A stretch of DNA of 53,539 bases, taken from contig JACKDA010000010.1 in the NCBI GenBank assembly GCA_020633775.1, positions 1 to 53,539 of the forward strand, read 5' to 3'. Source of the stretch: Gemmatimonadales bacterium. Lineage in GTDB: Bacteria > Gemmatimonadota > Gemmatimonadetes > Gemmatimonadales > GWC2-71-9. Shown piece after piece: positions 17,474-25,896 of the stretch. A program made the translations under genes and the position numbers. The notes below the pieces were generated by a model. It saw nothing but the letters and a program-made list of their open reading frames with translations, was not told where the DNA came from and searched no databases. Positions within the stretch are counted from its first letter, which is position 1. The number at the start of each line of letters is the position of its first letter.

Positions 17474-19000
17474 CTACGGCAGCGGCTCGGCCCGCAGGAC
17501 CCCGGTGTCGATGTCGTAGCGGGAGAGGTAGATGTCGGACTGGGAGGCGGCGACCAGTTCGACCGCCTCGGTCCCGGGGTCGAAGTCGGCCCGGCCGAAG
17601 AATCGCCCGGTGGCCCAGACCCGGCCCGCATCGTCGGTGGCGAGGTCGTAGCCAATCGAGATGTTCCCGGCCCCGCCGACGACCCCGCCGATCGGGGTGA
17701 CCCAGGAGAGGTCACCGGCCGAGGTGATCCCCAGCACGAAGGCATCCCCCGCCCCGCCGGTTCCCCGGGCGGGCACGAGGCGGGCGCCGGGGCCCGGGTC
17801 GAAGTCGGCTGTCTCCTGGAACAACCCGGTGAGGAGGAGCCGGCCGGAGATGTGCCGGACGATCCTGTTCACCGACTCGGTCCCCGGCCCACCGAAGGGA
17901 CGGGCGAGGCCGTCCCAGGCCCCCGTCTGGCCGTCGTAGCGAGCGAGGAAGATGTCGGCCGCCCCCTGGGAGACGAGCACGGCGCTCCCCGCGCCGGGAT
18001 CGAGGTCGGCACTCCCCTCGAAGCTCCCGGCGGCGAGCACGCTGCCATCGAAGTCGTGGGTGAGCGCGGTGACCCGGTCCTCGAGGAGGCCGCCCAGTCG
18101 AATCGCCCAGCGCAGCCCGAGCAGCGGGGTGTAGCGCGCCAGCGAGCCATCGAGGCCACCGGCGCTCTGCAGCAGCACCGGCGCGAGGACCGTCCCGAAC
18201 GACGCGGTGCCGGTGAACTCGCCGCCCACGGTGAGCTCGCCGGTCGAGGCGAACGCCACGGTGTTCAGGCGATCGTCCCCGGTGCCGCCGTTGCGGACCG
18301 CGTCGAGCAGCGTCCCGTCGGCGTCGAACCGGGCCAGGAAGCCGTCGGTGAGGCCGAGGGATTGCAGCAGGAACGACCCGCTGTCGTTGAAATCGGCGGT
18401 CCCGCTGAACGACCCGACGACATAAATCGTCCCGTCGGGCGCCACCGCAACCCCGCGCGCCTCGTCGTCGCCGGTCCCGCCGAGCAACTGGGCCCAGAGA
18501 CACGTCCCATCGGCGCCGAGCCGCAGCAGCAGGATGTCCCGCCCACCGGCGCTGGTCAGCACCCGGCCGCTGCAGAGCCCGCCGCCATTGCCGTAGCCGA
18601 CGACCACCACGCCGCCGTCGGCCGTCGCGGCCATCGCGTTCGGCACGTCGGCGCCGCTGCCGCCGATCGAGAAGACCCAGCTGAAGCTGCCATCGAGGCC
18701 GTAGCGCGCCACGGCGATGTCCTGCGCACCGAAGGAGGTCTTGCCGGTCGCCGCGGTGGTCGAGGGATCGAAGTCCACGGTGCCGGTGAACCAGCTCGCG
18801 AGCACGATGCCGGTGCCGGTGTAGGCGACCGCGCGCCCCTCATCGGGTTGGGTGGTCCCGAGCTTGAACGGCACCGCCACCGTGGGCCCGCCGGGCGGGG
18901 GCGGCGGCGGCGGCGTCCCGGGACCCGCCGGATTCTCGACGAAGGGGCCGCACGCGGCGAGGCCGGCGGCGAGACAGGCGGCAGGAAGGTGGACGCGCAT
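17474..19000 (-). CDS. SBBP-type beta-propeller lipoprotein
   Basis: 508 residues starting MRVHLPAACLAAGLAAC, a lipoprotein signal with lipobox LAAC, followed by a Pro/Gly linker (seven prolines). The rest is a series of about 60-residue repeats that alternate a glycine-rich blade with the motif DFDPG or variants (VDFDPS, ADFNDS, ADLDPG, ADFDPG, ADFDPG) and then ARYD or ARFD; these match the SBBP/seven-bladed propeller repeat. The Asp-rich turns may bind calcium. It is an exported surface-type protein of unknown ligand. It lies 79 bases after the TonB-associated lipoprotein gene on the same strand, with a hairpin between them. Confidence 0.85.
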   Translation of the reverse strand: MRVHLPAACLAAGLAACGPFVENPAGPGTPPPPPPPGGPTVAVPFKLGTTQPDEGRAVAYTGTGIVLASWFTGTVDFDPSTTAATGKTSFGAQDIAVARYGLDGSFSWVFSIGGSGADVPNAMAATADGGVVVVGYGNGGGLCSGRVLTSAGGRDILLLRLGADGTCLWAQLLGGTGDDEARGVAVAPDGTIYVVGSFSGTADFNDSGSFLLQSLGLTDGFLARFDADGTLLDAVRNGGTGDDRLNTVAFASTGELTVGGEFTGTASFGTVLAPVLLQSAGGLDGSLARYTPLLGLRWAIRLGGLLEDRVTALTHDFDGSVLAAGSFEGSADLDPGAGSAVLVSQGAADIFLARYDGQTGAWDGLARPFGGPGTESVNRIVRHISGRLLLTGLFQETADFDPGPGARLVPARGTGGAGDAFVLGITSAGDLSWVTPIGGVVGGAGNISIGYDLATDDAGRVWATGRFFGRADFDPGTEAVELVAASQSDIYLSRYDIDTGVLRAEPLP

Positions 19001-19037
19001 GACTGCACAGTATCGGGCGCGAGCCGTCCCGCCAAGA

Positions 19038-19069
19038 TCCCGGGCCCCGCCAGCGGCGGCGGGACCCGG
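19038..19069. terminator. Strong GC stem-loop between two lipoprotein genes
   Basis: Arms CCCGGG-C-CCCGCC (19038-19050) and GGCGGG-A-CCCGGG (19057-19069) pair over 13 bases with one mismatch and a 6-base loop. It lies just after the stop of the TonB-associated lipoprotein gene (minus strand). No U-tract follows, so a pausing or RNA-processing site is as likely as a terminator. Confidence 0.45.
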
Positions 19070-19079
19070 GTGGCCGGCG

Positions 19080-19661
19080 TCAGGGCGCGATCGACACCGG
19101 GAAGTCGAGGTCGAGGTCGGTCTCGAAGTTGCTGCCGGCCCCGTCACCCTTGTCGGTCTCGAAGTGGCGGAGCTCGACCGTGAGCGTGCAGCTCGTCGTG
19201 GCCGGCGCATCGGCCGCCACCACCAACTGGAAGGTGGTCCCCAGCGGCTGCGGCGGCACCTGGTCGTCGCGGTTCATCGCCGCGACGGGCACGCTGACCC
19301 CCGCGCACGAGAGGGTGTAGAAGAGGCGGTGGAACGCGGACTCCGTCTCGATCTCGTCGATCACGTCGACGATGTTGGCGGCATCGAGGTCATTGAGGAT
19401 CTCGATCGCACCGGCGTAGGTGCCGCCCTGCCGGAGCGCGAGCACCGCGCTGGCGGGCGTGGGCGCGCCCGGCAGCTGGGTCCCGTCGGGGTCCTCGATG
19501 GTCGAGCGGAGCGCGGTGCCCCCGGTGACCGGCGTCAGGACGACGCTGACGCTCGAGATGTTCTCCGGGTCCCCACCCCCGGGGATCGGGGCGGCAGGGT
19601 TGTCGGAGCAGGCGCCGAGCGCGGCAACGGTGAGGAGGGACGCGGCGAGGGAGGATCGCAT
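19080..19661 (-). CDS. Lipoprotein associated with the TonB-dependent receptor
   Basis: 193 residues from the ATG at 19661 (MRSSLAASLLTVAALGAC, lipobox ALGAC). The core GGTYAGAIEILNDLD and DEIETESAFHRLFYT, with a C-terminal ETDLDLDFPVSI strand, recalls a small lipoprotein family found beside TonB-dependent receptors in Bacteroidota, sometimes annotated as type 1 periplasmic-binding fold (from memory). It follows the receptor gene by 38 bases on the same strand and is probably its cognate surface or periplasmic partner. The His and several acidic residues could help bind a metal, but no ligand can be assigned. Two Cys (TLSCAG, TTSCTL) may form a disulfide. Confidence 0.72.
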   Translation of the reverse strand: MRSSLAASLLTVAALGACSDNPAAPIPGGGDPENISSVSVVLTPVTGGTALRSTIEDPDGTQLPGAPTPASAVLALRQGGTYAGAIEILNDLDAANIVDVIDEIETESAFHRLFYTLSCAGVSVPVAAMNRDDQVPPQPLGTTFQLVVAADAPATTSCTLTVELRHFETDKGDGAGSNFETDLDLDFPVSIAP

Positions 19662-19699
19662 CGGGAAGACTCCAGGGTCAGGCATGCGAAGCATGGTGG

Positions 19700-22045
19700 T
19701 CAGAGTGGCGCGTGGCCGAACGTGGTGCGCAGGCGCAGCACGAGGTCACGCCCCGGATCGTCAACGAACAGCCGGTAGCGGCTGAGGTAGTCGCGGTAGG
19801 CGGTGTCGAGGAGGTTGCGGGCGGTGAGCCCCACCTCGACCTCACGGCCGAGGAGGCGCAGCGCCCCGGCGCCCACCTCGAGGTTGAGGAGCGCGTAGCC
19901 GTCGGTCGGCAGCGTGTACACGGTGGCTGGAGGCACGCGATCCTGCTGGCGGACCAGGGTCGTGCCCAGCTCCAGGTAGGGTGCCGCGATCCGCCCGGTG
20001 CCCGCCCCGTGCACCCGCACGGTGGCGACCATCCGATCGGCGGGCATGTCGAACAGCGGAGTGTCGTCCCCGCGGTCGGTGCCCCGCACCAGCGTCCCGC
20101 TGGCGTACAGGATCAGGTGCGACGACGCGTTCCACTGGGCCGAGACCTCGCCGCCGGTCATCAGGGCGTTGGCAGCGGTGTACTGGAAGGCCGGGTACGC
20201 TCCCCGCACCGTCTGCACCGGCGCGCGCGGGCGGAGGTAGATGAAGCCGTCGATCGTGTTGCGGTAGATCGTCGCCTCGAGGCGGACGCGATCGGAGACG
20301 TGCCGCAGGGTGGCATCGAGCGCGAGCGTGCGCTCGCGATCGAGCGCCGAGTCCCCGATCTCGTACTGCGCCGAGCCGTGGTGCACGCCCTGCGAGAAGC
20401 GCTCGTTCACGTTCGCCGGCCGCCACATCCGTCCCAGCGACCCGCCGATCGACCAGTGATCGTCCCACTGCCAGGTCGCGCCGAGCGACCCCGACAGGCC
20501 GCCCCAGGTGCGGGTGTCCTCCGGACTGATGATCACCGGGGCTCCGTACTGGTACGCCCGCTGCCACCGGGTGTCGTAGCGGAGCCCGGCGGAGAGGCTC
20601 AGCCGACCCGGCTGCCACTGCTCGAGGGCGTACACGGCGCCGTTGTACATCCGGTACTGCGGGATCAGGAAGGAGCGCCCGGGCGACAGGTTCCCCTGCC
20701 GCAGGCCGATCACGCCAATGGTGCCCGTGACATCCCGCAGCGGCGCATGGTGGAGCTTCGCCTCGAGGGAGTGGGTGATGAGCCGCAGCGCGAAGGCCGG
20801 GCGCGGGCTGGTCGCGGCGAAGCCGCGCGAGTCGAACTCGTTGCGGTTGTTGTACTGGTAGCCATAGGTCACGTCGAGCGACGTCGCCGGACCGAGGATG
20901 ACCTGGTTCTGGACGGTGAACAGCGAGTGGGAGACCCGCTGCTCGGGGCGGGTGATCTCGCGGGCGAAGGCGTCGGCGACGATCGGATCGGCCATCGCCC
21001 GCTCGAGGTCCTCGACCGTGCCGATGTGGGCCCCGGCATACATCCCGAGGGTGGTGCCGAAGTGCGAGAACGACACCTGCGACGTACCCCACGGCCGATG
21101 CAGCCCGACGGCGGCGTTCCAGTCCGTCTCGGTGAACCCGGTGTTCGGCAGGTAGTAGCCGGGCGTGCGCGCATCGCCGGCGTTCCGCAGGGTGCCCTGC
21201 ACGCGGAACGAGAGGTCCGAGAGCAGCGGCACCGACACCCCCGCCCCCTCGAGCCGCAGCGACGTGGCCCCCTGGCGGTTGTTGCTGAACGCGTTGACCT
21301 GCAGCTCGCCGCTCACGCCGTGCGTCGTCGGGAGCGGCCGCGGCACCACGCGCACCACCCCACCGATCGCCGAGGAGCCGTACAGCACCCCGGCGGCCCC
21401 GCGGATCACCTCCACCTCGTTCGCGGCGAAGCCATCGATCTCCGGGGCATGCTCGGCGCCCCACTGCTGGCCCTCCTGCGGCACCTGGCCGTTCATCACC
21501 TGGATCCGCTGCGAATGCAGCCCGCGCACCACCGGCTTCGCGATGCTCGGGCCGTACTGGATCACGGCGATCCCCGGCAGGTCCTCCAGCGCCTCGCCGA
21601 TCGTCTGGCCACGCCGTCGCGCCAGCTCGTCCGCATCGAGGACGGTGCTGGTCTGCCCCGCGGGGGGCGGCGCCGCCTCGGCGGTCGCCTGCAACTCCTG
21701 CAGCTCGACCACGACCGGGCGCATCCGGACCACGATCTCGCGATCGCTGGCCCGCAGGTCGACCGTGTCGGTCACCGGCGCGAAGCCGATCGCCGTGACG
21801 ATCACCTCGTGACGTCCCGCCGGGAGGCGGGTCACCGCGAAATGGCCGTGCTCGTCGGTGGTGACGCTCGCGCGCGCCCCGACGCGGACCACGGCGCCGG
21901 CCACGCCATCGGGCCCGCCGATCGCCTCGACGGTGCCCCGCAGGGTGCGCCACTGCGGTGTCGGCTGTTGCTGGGCCTGCAGCGCCGGGACCCACGCCAG
22001 CCACAGCGCGAGCCCCGCCACGCAGGCAGGACGGAACGACATCAT
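19700..22045 (-). CDS. TonB-dependent outer-membrane receptor (ZnuD/CirA-like)
   Basis: About 781 residues from the ATGATG at 22045 with GGAGG six bases upstream. Order: signal peptide (MMSFRPACVAGLALWLAW ending LQAQ), a carboxypeptidase-regulatory-like beta-sandwich (about 25-115, LRGTVEAIGG...HEVIVTAIGF), plug domain (about 125-245), then a 22-strand barrel. The plug motif QVPQEGQQWGAEHAPEID, with VLYGSSAIGGVVRV, is the version seen in ZnuD-like receptors for zinc or other small metal complexes. It imports its ligand using the proton-motive force via TonB. The last residue is Leu rather than Phe. The partner lipoprotein follows after 38 bases; a small secreted protein precedes it. The metal specificity is inference. 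Confidence 0.9.
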   Translation of the reverse strand: MMSFRPACVAGLALWLAWVPALQAQQQPTPQWRTLRGTVEAIGGPDGVAGAVVRVGARASVTTDEHGHFAVTRLPAGRHEVIVTAIGFAPVTDTVDLRASDREIVVRMRPVVVELQELQATAEAAPPPAGQTSTVLDADELARRRGQTIGEALEDLPGIAVIQYGPSIAKPVVRGLHSQRIQVMNGQVPQEGQQWGAEHAPEIDGFAANEVEVIRGAAGVLYGSSAIGGVVRVVPRPLPTTHGVSGELQVNAFSNNRQGATSLRLEGAGVSVPLLSDLSFRVQGTLRNAGDARTPGYYLPNTGFTETDWNAAVGLHRPWGTSQVSFSHFGTTLGMYAGAHIGTVEDLERAMADPIVADAFAREITRPEQRVSHSLFTVQNQVILGPATSLDVTYGYQYNNRNEFDSRGFAATSPRPAFALRLITHSLEAKLHHAPLRDVTGTIGVIGLRQGNLSPGRSFLIPQYRMYNGAVYALEQWQPGRLSLSAGLRYDTRWQRAYQYGAPVIISPEDTRTWGGLSGSLGATWQWDDHWSIGGSLGRMWRPANVNERFSQGVHHGSAQYEIGDSALDRERTLALDATLRHVSDRVRLEATIYRNTIDGFIYLRPRAPVQTVRGAYPAFQYTAANALMTGGEVSAQWNASSHLILYASGTLVRGTDRGDDTPLFDMPADRMVATVRVHGAGTGRIAAPYLELGTTLVRQQDRVPPATVYTLPTDGYALLNLEVGAGALRLLGREVEVGLTARNLLDTAYRDYLSRYRLFVDDPGRDLVLRLRTTFGHAPL

Positions 22046-22051
22046 CGTGAA

Positions 22052-22116
22052 CCTCCGCGGAGGTGCGCCATGGCGGCGCACATCCGGCACGCGAGAGATC
22101 AGACCGGGAACCGGTC
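22052..22116 (-). promoter_or_regulatory. Three stem-loops in the leader of the TonB receptor gene
   Basis: In the 79 bases between the small secreted protein and the receptor start I see, in transcript order: GACCGG/CCGGTC with a GAA loop (22102-22116), GTGCGCC/GGCGCAC with a 5-base loop (22063-22081), and the perfect palindrome CCTCCGCGGAGG (22052-22063). The last contains the receptor's Shine-Dalgarno GGAGG, so folding would hide it. This could be a translational control element; it is inferred from pairing only. Confidence 0.5.
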
Positions 22117-22124
22117 AGGAACGC

Positions 22125-22475
22125 TCAGGCGCGCGGCGGAGGAGCCCTGGACGGAGGAAGAAGTGCGGTGGGTGCGCGCGGGAGGACGAGCGCGGCCGGA
22201 GTCGCCTGCCCGACCTCGATCGCCACCCGGACGATTCCGATCGCGGGTGCGCCAGCCGGCATCGTCGGCACGTGCGCCAGCCAGAGGAGGCACTCGGCCT
22301 CGCCGTGCCCCGACGAGGGCCGCTCGAGGTGGGACTGGGTGGGGCACTCCGCGGCGGCGGCCGGATCGTGGCGCAGCGCGGCGTCGGCCAGCGGCGCGAC
22401 GACCCACCCCTGCACGGCACACCAGAGGGTGGCAGTGGCGAGGAAGCGGAGCCGACGGCGACGCGAGGCGAACAT
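22125..22475 (-). CDS. Small exported protein upstream of the TonB receptor
   Basis: 116 residues from the ATG at 22475. A basic start (MFASRRRRLRF) and hydrophobic stretch (LATATLWCAVQGWVVAPLADA) form a signal peptide or anchor. The mature part holds two Cys and several His/Glu (AECPTQSH, SGHGEAEC), followed by an Ala/Pro-rich tail. Small His/Cys-containing secreted proteins (for example DUF2946-like) are often found beside TonB receptors for copper or zinc, which this resembles in position and size, but I do not recognise the family. It lies 37 bases after lysR and 79 before the receptor, on the same strand. Confidence 0.6.
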   Translation of the reverse strand: MFASRRRRLRFLATATLWCAVQGWVVAPLADAALRHDPAAAAECPTQSHLERPSSGHGEAECLLWLAHVPTMPAGAPAIGIVRVAIEVGQATPAALVLPRAPTALLPPSRAPPPRA

Positions 22476-22512
22476 GCAGGAGTGTAGGGTCGGGCCGAAG
22501 CCAGTGTCAACA

Positions 22513-23406
22513 TCACCCGGCGGACGGCCGCCCCGGGTCGCGGGTCCCGAGCAGCTCGCGCACCAGCGGATTCGGGAACCGCCGGGCCAGCGTGATCGCA
22601 TGGAACGTTTCGGTCAAGCCGGGGAGGTGTGCCACCTCGACCAGCACCCCGCTGTCGAGCTCGTCCTGCACGACGATCGAGGGGAGCACGGCGAGCCCGG
22701 CGTGCTCCCGCGCCACCAGCCGAAGCATCGCCATGTCATCGACCTCCGCGGCAATCGTCGGGCGGATGCCCATCCGATCCACCATCGCGTCGAAGCCGGT
22801 GCGGATGCTGCTCGGGACGCTCGGCAGCACCAGCGGTTCCTCCGCCAGCAGCGTCTCGAGGGACCGCTCCGGCTCGCGCTGCGCCGGCGGACCGACGAGC
22901 GCGATCGGCTGTTCGGCGATCACATGCGCCACCCACGGGGTCGCCGCGTCGCGTGGCGGCGCGGCATTGGCGAGCACCATGTCGATCCGGTGCACCTCGA
23001 GCTGGCGGAGCAGGTCGTCGAAGCCGCCCGACCGGATGACCAGCTCCACGTCCGCGCGCCCGAGCATCGGGGCGAGGAAGGCCAGCTGGAAGTTGCGCGA
23101 GAGCGTGGCCAGCGAGCCGACCCGCAGGACCTGGCGCGCGCTCGTCGCGCGCGCCTGCAGGATCCCCTCGAGCTCGGCGCCGGCCTCGAAGATCGCGTCG
23201 GCATGGTCCAGCGCGATCCGCCCCGCCTCGGTGAGTTCCAGCCGCCGTCCGCGGCGCTCGAAGAGCTGGTGCCCGAGCTGGTCCTCGAGCTGGCGGATCT
23301 GCACCGAGACCGCCGACTGGGCCACGTGCAGCCGGGCCGCCGCGCGGGTGAGGTTTCCCTCGTGCGCCACGGCCCAGAAGTATCGGAGGTGGTTGTAGTT
23401 CAGCAT
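22513..23406 (-). CDS. LysR-family regulator (NhaR-like) following dabA
   Basis: 297 residues. The winged HTH is at the N-terminus (MLNYNHLRYFWAVAHEGNLTRAA then QSAVSVQIRQLEDQLG), and the LFERRGRRLELTEAGRIALDHADAIF segment is the one typical of the NhaR subgroup. A type-2 periplasmic-binding-like effector domain occupies about residues 95-290. It begins 36 bases after dabA on the same strand. DAB operons carrying a LysR gene have been described in chemoautotrophs such as Halothiobacillus. It is probably the regulator of dabBA and possibly of the receptor genes behind it. The effector is unknown; CO2/bicarbonate limitation or a sodium/pH signal are candidates. Confidence 0.92.
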   Translation of the reverse strand: MLNYNHLRYFWAVAHEGNLTRAAARLHVAQSAVSVQIRQLEDQLGHQLFERRGRRLELTEAGRIALDHADAIFEAGAELEGILQARATSARQVLRVGSLATLSRNFQLAFLAPMLGRADVELVIRSGGFDDLLRQLEVHRIDMVLANAAPPRDAATPWVAHVIAEQPIALVGPPAQREPERSLETLLAEEPLVLPSVPSSIRTGFDAMVDRMGIRPTIAAEVDDMAMLRLVAREHAGLAVLPSIVVQDELDSGVLVEVAHLPGLTETFHAITLARRFPNPLVRELLGTRDPGRPSAG

Positions 23407-23427
23407 CGCGTCCGTGCGCTGGGGGAC

Positions 23428-23444
23428 GACCGGGTGCCCCGGTC
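23428..23444 (-). terminator. Short hairpin spanning the dabA stop codon
   Basis: A 7-bp perfect stem GACCGGG (23428-23434) with CCCGGTC (23438-23444) and a 3-base loop includes the first two bases of the dabA stop. No U-tract follows, so it would at most attenuate readthrough into lysR or protect the dabBA transcript. Confidence 0.35.
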
Positions 23445-25896
23445 AGGCATGGGCCACCGGGTTCCAGCGCAGGTCGCCCACATAACGATGGGTCACCCGC
23501 CCCGCGTCGTCGAGGGCGAAGAGGTGCACCCAGCCGTGGTCCACCAGCTGCCGCACCGATTCGTGGGCCGCGATGATTCCGTTGATCGCGTGCAGCGGCG
23601 CCTCGACCACCACCGACAGGCGGACCGGCTCGTGCACCAGGCGACGACCGTCGTGGACCGACTGCCAGGGGAGTCCGCTGCGCAGGTCGCCACCGCTCCC
23701 CTCGAGCACGCCCAGCGTGCCCGCGACGTTGTGCAGCGTCTTGTCACCACTGCCATAGCGGGCGTTGTCGACCGTCGACCCGTGGTACTGCAGCGCGATC
23801 CAGTTCGCGACGACCATCGGTGCGGTGAGGATCAGCTCGAGCACCCCGAACCCCTCGTCCTGTCGCCAATCGTAGGAGTGGAGGAACGCCCGGCCGCCGA
23901 GGTCGGCTCCGGCCGTGCGGTGCCGCGGTGCCGCGATGAACGCCGCGCACCCGGCGAGCCCCCACTCCGGTCGCACCTGCGCCCAGTCGCTGCTGCGCCG
24001 GCGAACCGCCGCATCGACATCCGCGACGTGGTCCAGGCCGAGCCTGGCCGCACGCTCCGCCCGGCTCCGCGACCCCGCCCGGACGAAGGCCGCGCGCACC
24101 TCGGCGAACTCGGCACCGTGCGTGGCGGGCAGCCGGTCCGTCTCGTAGAAGGTCACGTCGTCCGTGGTGGTGTCGTGGAGGGCCGCGACGAACACCGTGT
24201 CGGCGGGAATCCCGATCCCCATCCGACGCAACCCCTCGCGCACCGCCTGGTCGTTCAACACCATCGCCGCCACGCGGGCGTTGGCCTCGCCGGTGTGCCC
24301 GCCGCACGCCCCGCAGTCGAGCCCGGTCGCGTGCGGGTTGTTGACCGTGCTGCTGCCGTGCCCCGCGAGCACGATGATCCGCGCGAACCCCTCCGTGAGG
24401 GACATCCCGCGCAGCGCGCCGGCCGCGAAGGCGATCCGGTCGGCCAGCGGCATCCCGACGCTTCGCCCCTCGCGCTGTTCCGCCTCGATGCGCGGCACCA
24501 GGCGAGCCCGCACGTCGGCATCGAGTCCGTCATCGTTCGGGTGCGTCACCGTGCGGGTGATCCCCAGCGTGTCGGTGACCAGCTTGAGGGCGTAGCCCAG
24601 GCCCATCGTCTCGACGAAGGCGAACGAGGAGACCGCGGCGACGCGGAACGACTTCCAGGCCTTCGCGGCGCGGCGGCGCATCAGCCGCAGCCCGAGCAGC
24701 TCCGAGGTCTCGTCGACCCCTGCCCCGGCGACCGACTCCGGGATCACGTGCCGCGGCGTGAGCAGCACCGGACAGCGCGCCCCACCGTGGGCGTGCCCGA
24801 GCGGGACGTACTCCAGCGAGGCACCGAAGAACCCGGCGAATCCGATCGTGGCGACCGACGGATGCTCGCGCTCGAGCGCCCGGCGAAACACCTCCGATCG
24901 GACATCGATGCAGAAGACCGCCTGCAGCGCCGGGCGTCCGGGCGTCGCCGCCACCCCGCCGGTCGAGATCGCCGCGAGGAGCCGATCCTGCGCCGCGAGC
25001 TCGTAGGCGTCGTGGAGCACCAGCTCCTCGCGCAGGTCAGGCGACATCACCTCGGCGACGGCCCCATCGAATGCCCGCGTCACCGCGGCATCCCAGGCGG
25101 CCCGTGCCGCCCCGTCGCCGAGCGCCTCGTGCAGGACCAGGTCCCACGCCAACCGCACCGCCACCACCTCGGCGGCACGATCGTCCACGCCGCCCTGCAG
25201 TCCCGTCGCCCAGCCGCGCTGGCGCGCGACCCCGACCCATCCCGGGACCGTGAGCGCGAGCCGGTGCAGGTAGAGCTCGAGCTCCCCCGCGCCGATCCCC
25301 AGGCGCGCGAGCGCCAGCGGGACCAGCGCCGCCGGATCGTCCGGCAGGGCCGCGACCAGTCGCCGCGCCCCGCGCACGCCGAGGAGTTCCGGCCGCCGGT
25401 CGACCATCGCCTCAGCGCGCCACGCGGCGTAGGGCGAGTCGCCGTCCTGCGCGCGTGACGACCAGGCCGCCTGGCGCAGGTCGAAGTGGGCCGCGGCCCA
25501 CGTGGAGGTCCACTCGATCACCATCGTCGACCAATCCCGGCCACTCGCCATGCCGTACACGTCCGCGACCGTGGGAATGCGGGCGGCGTCATCGACCGGC
25601 GCGGGCTCAGGGGTCGGAGCGGCGGGTGCCCCGTCGAGGTAGAAGGTGCGCGGCATCGTCACCCGCCCGCCGTCCACGCGCGCCAGCCGGTGCGCCGCCA
25701 CCTCCCACGGGAACTCCAGCAGCCCGAGGTACGGGTTCACCGCGACGAAGTGCTCCAGGGGCCAGACCGGTGCGACCCGGTCGGCGGCCTGTCGGAGGAG
25801 CGCCGTGCCGTCAACCGCGGCGTCGGGCATCGGTGCATCGGTCCGCCGCGACACCGTCTCGGCACGCTCGATCTCGGGGGTGAGCAGGCTGGTCAT
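23443..25896 (-). CDS. dabA: DabA (DUF2309/UPF0753), subunit of the DAB inorganic-carbon pump
   Basis: 817 residues, full length. DabA is a beta-carbonic-anhydrase-like protein that, bound to the membrane subunit DabB, performs energy-coupled, effectively one-way hydration of CO2 to bicarbonate in the cytosol. The four expected zinc/active-site residues can be read: C329 and D331 in FCIDVRSE, H513 in AGHGSS, and C528 in LDCGACGG, with spacing matching the Halothiobacillus protein (C351, D353, H524, C539). The start ATG overlaps the dabB stop (ATGA), a sign of coupled translation. Order dabB-dabA-lysR on the minus strand. An unusually long N-terminal acidic linker (about residues 85-105) varies in this family. 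Confidence 0.95.
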   Translation of the reverse strand: MTSLLTPEIERAETVSRRTDAPMPDAAVDGTALLRQAADRVAPVWPLEHFVAVNPYLGLLEFPWEVAAHRLARVDGGRVTMPRTFYLDGAPAAPTPEPAPVDDAARIPTVADVYGMASGRDWSTMVIEWTSTWAAAHFDLRQAAWSSRAQDGDSPYAAWRAEAMVDRRPELLGVRGARRLVAALPDDPAALVPLALARLGIGAGELELYLHRLALTVPGWVGVARQRGWATGLQGGVDDRAAEVVAVRLAWDLVLHEALGDGAARAAWDAAVTRAFDGAVAEVMSPDLREELVLHDAYELAAQDRLLAAISTGGVAATPGRPALQAVFCIDVRSEVFRRALEREHPSVATIGFAGFFGASLEYVPLGHAHGGARCPVLLTPRHVIPESVAGAGVDETSELLGLRLMRRRAAKAWKSFRVAAVSSFAFVETMGLGYALKLVTDTLGITRTVTHPNDDGLDADVRARLVPRIEAEQREGRSVGMPLADRIAFAAGALRGMSLTEGFARIIVLAGHGSSTVNNPHATGLDCGACGGHTGEANARVAAMVLNDQAVREGLRRMGIGIPADTVFVAALHDTTTDDVTFYETDRLPATHGAEFAEVRAAFVRAGSRSRAERAARLGLDHVADVDAAVRRRSSDWAQVRPEWGLAGCAAFIAAPRHRTAGADLGGRAFLHSYDWRQDEGFGVLELILTAPMVVANWIALQYHGSTVDNARYGSGDKTLHNVAGTLGVLEGSGGDLRSGLPWQSVHDGRRLVHEPVRLSVVVEAPLHAINGIIAAHESVRQLVDHGWVHLFALDDAGRVTHRYVGDLRWNPVAHA

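Noticed and set aside
19080..19661. CHRD-domain protein
   Set aside because: Length and placement suggested it at first, but the core resembles the TonB-linked small lipoproteins better and CHRD motifs are missing.
19712..23398. Very long open frames antisense to the TonB receptor, LysR and DabA genes (one of more than 1200 codons)
   Set aside because: In about 70 % GC DNA, frames opposite real genes stay open by composition. Their translations are Arg/Pro/Gly-rich with no domains, while the opposite strand encodes recognised families.
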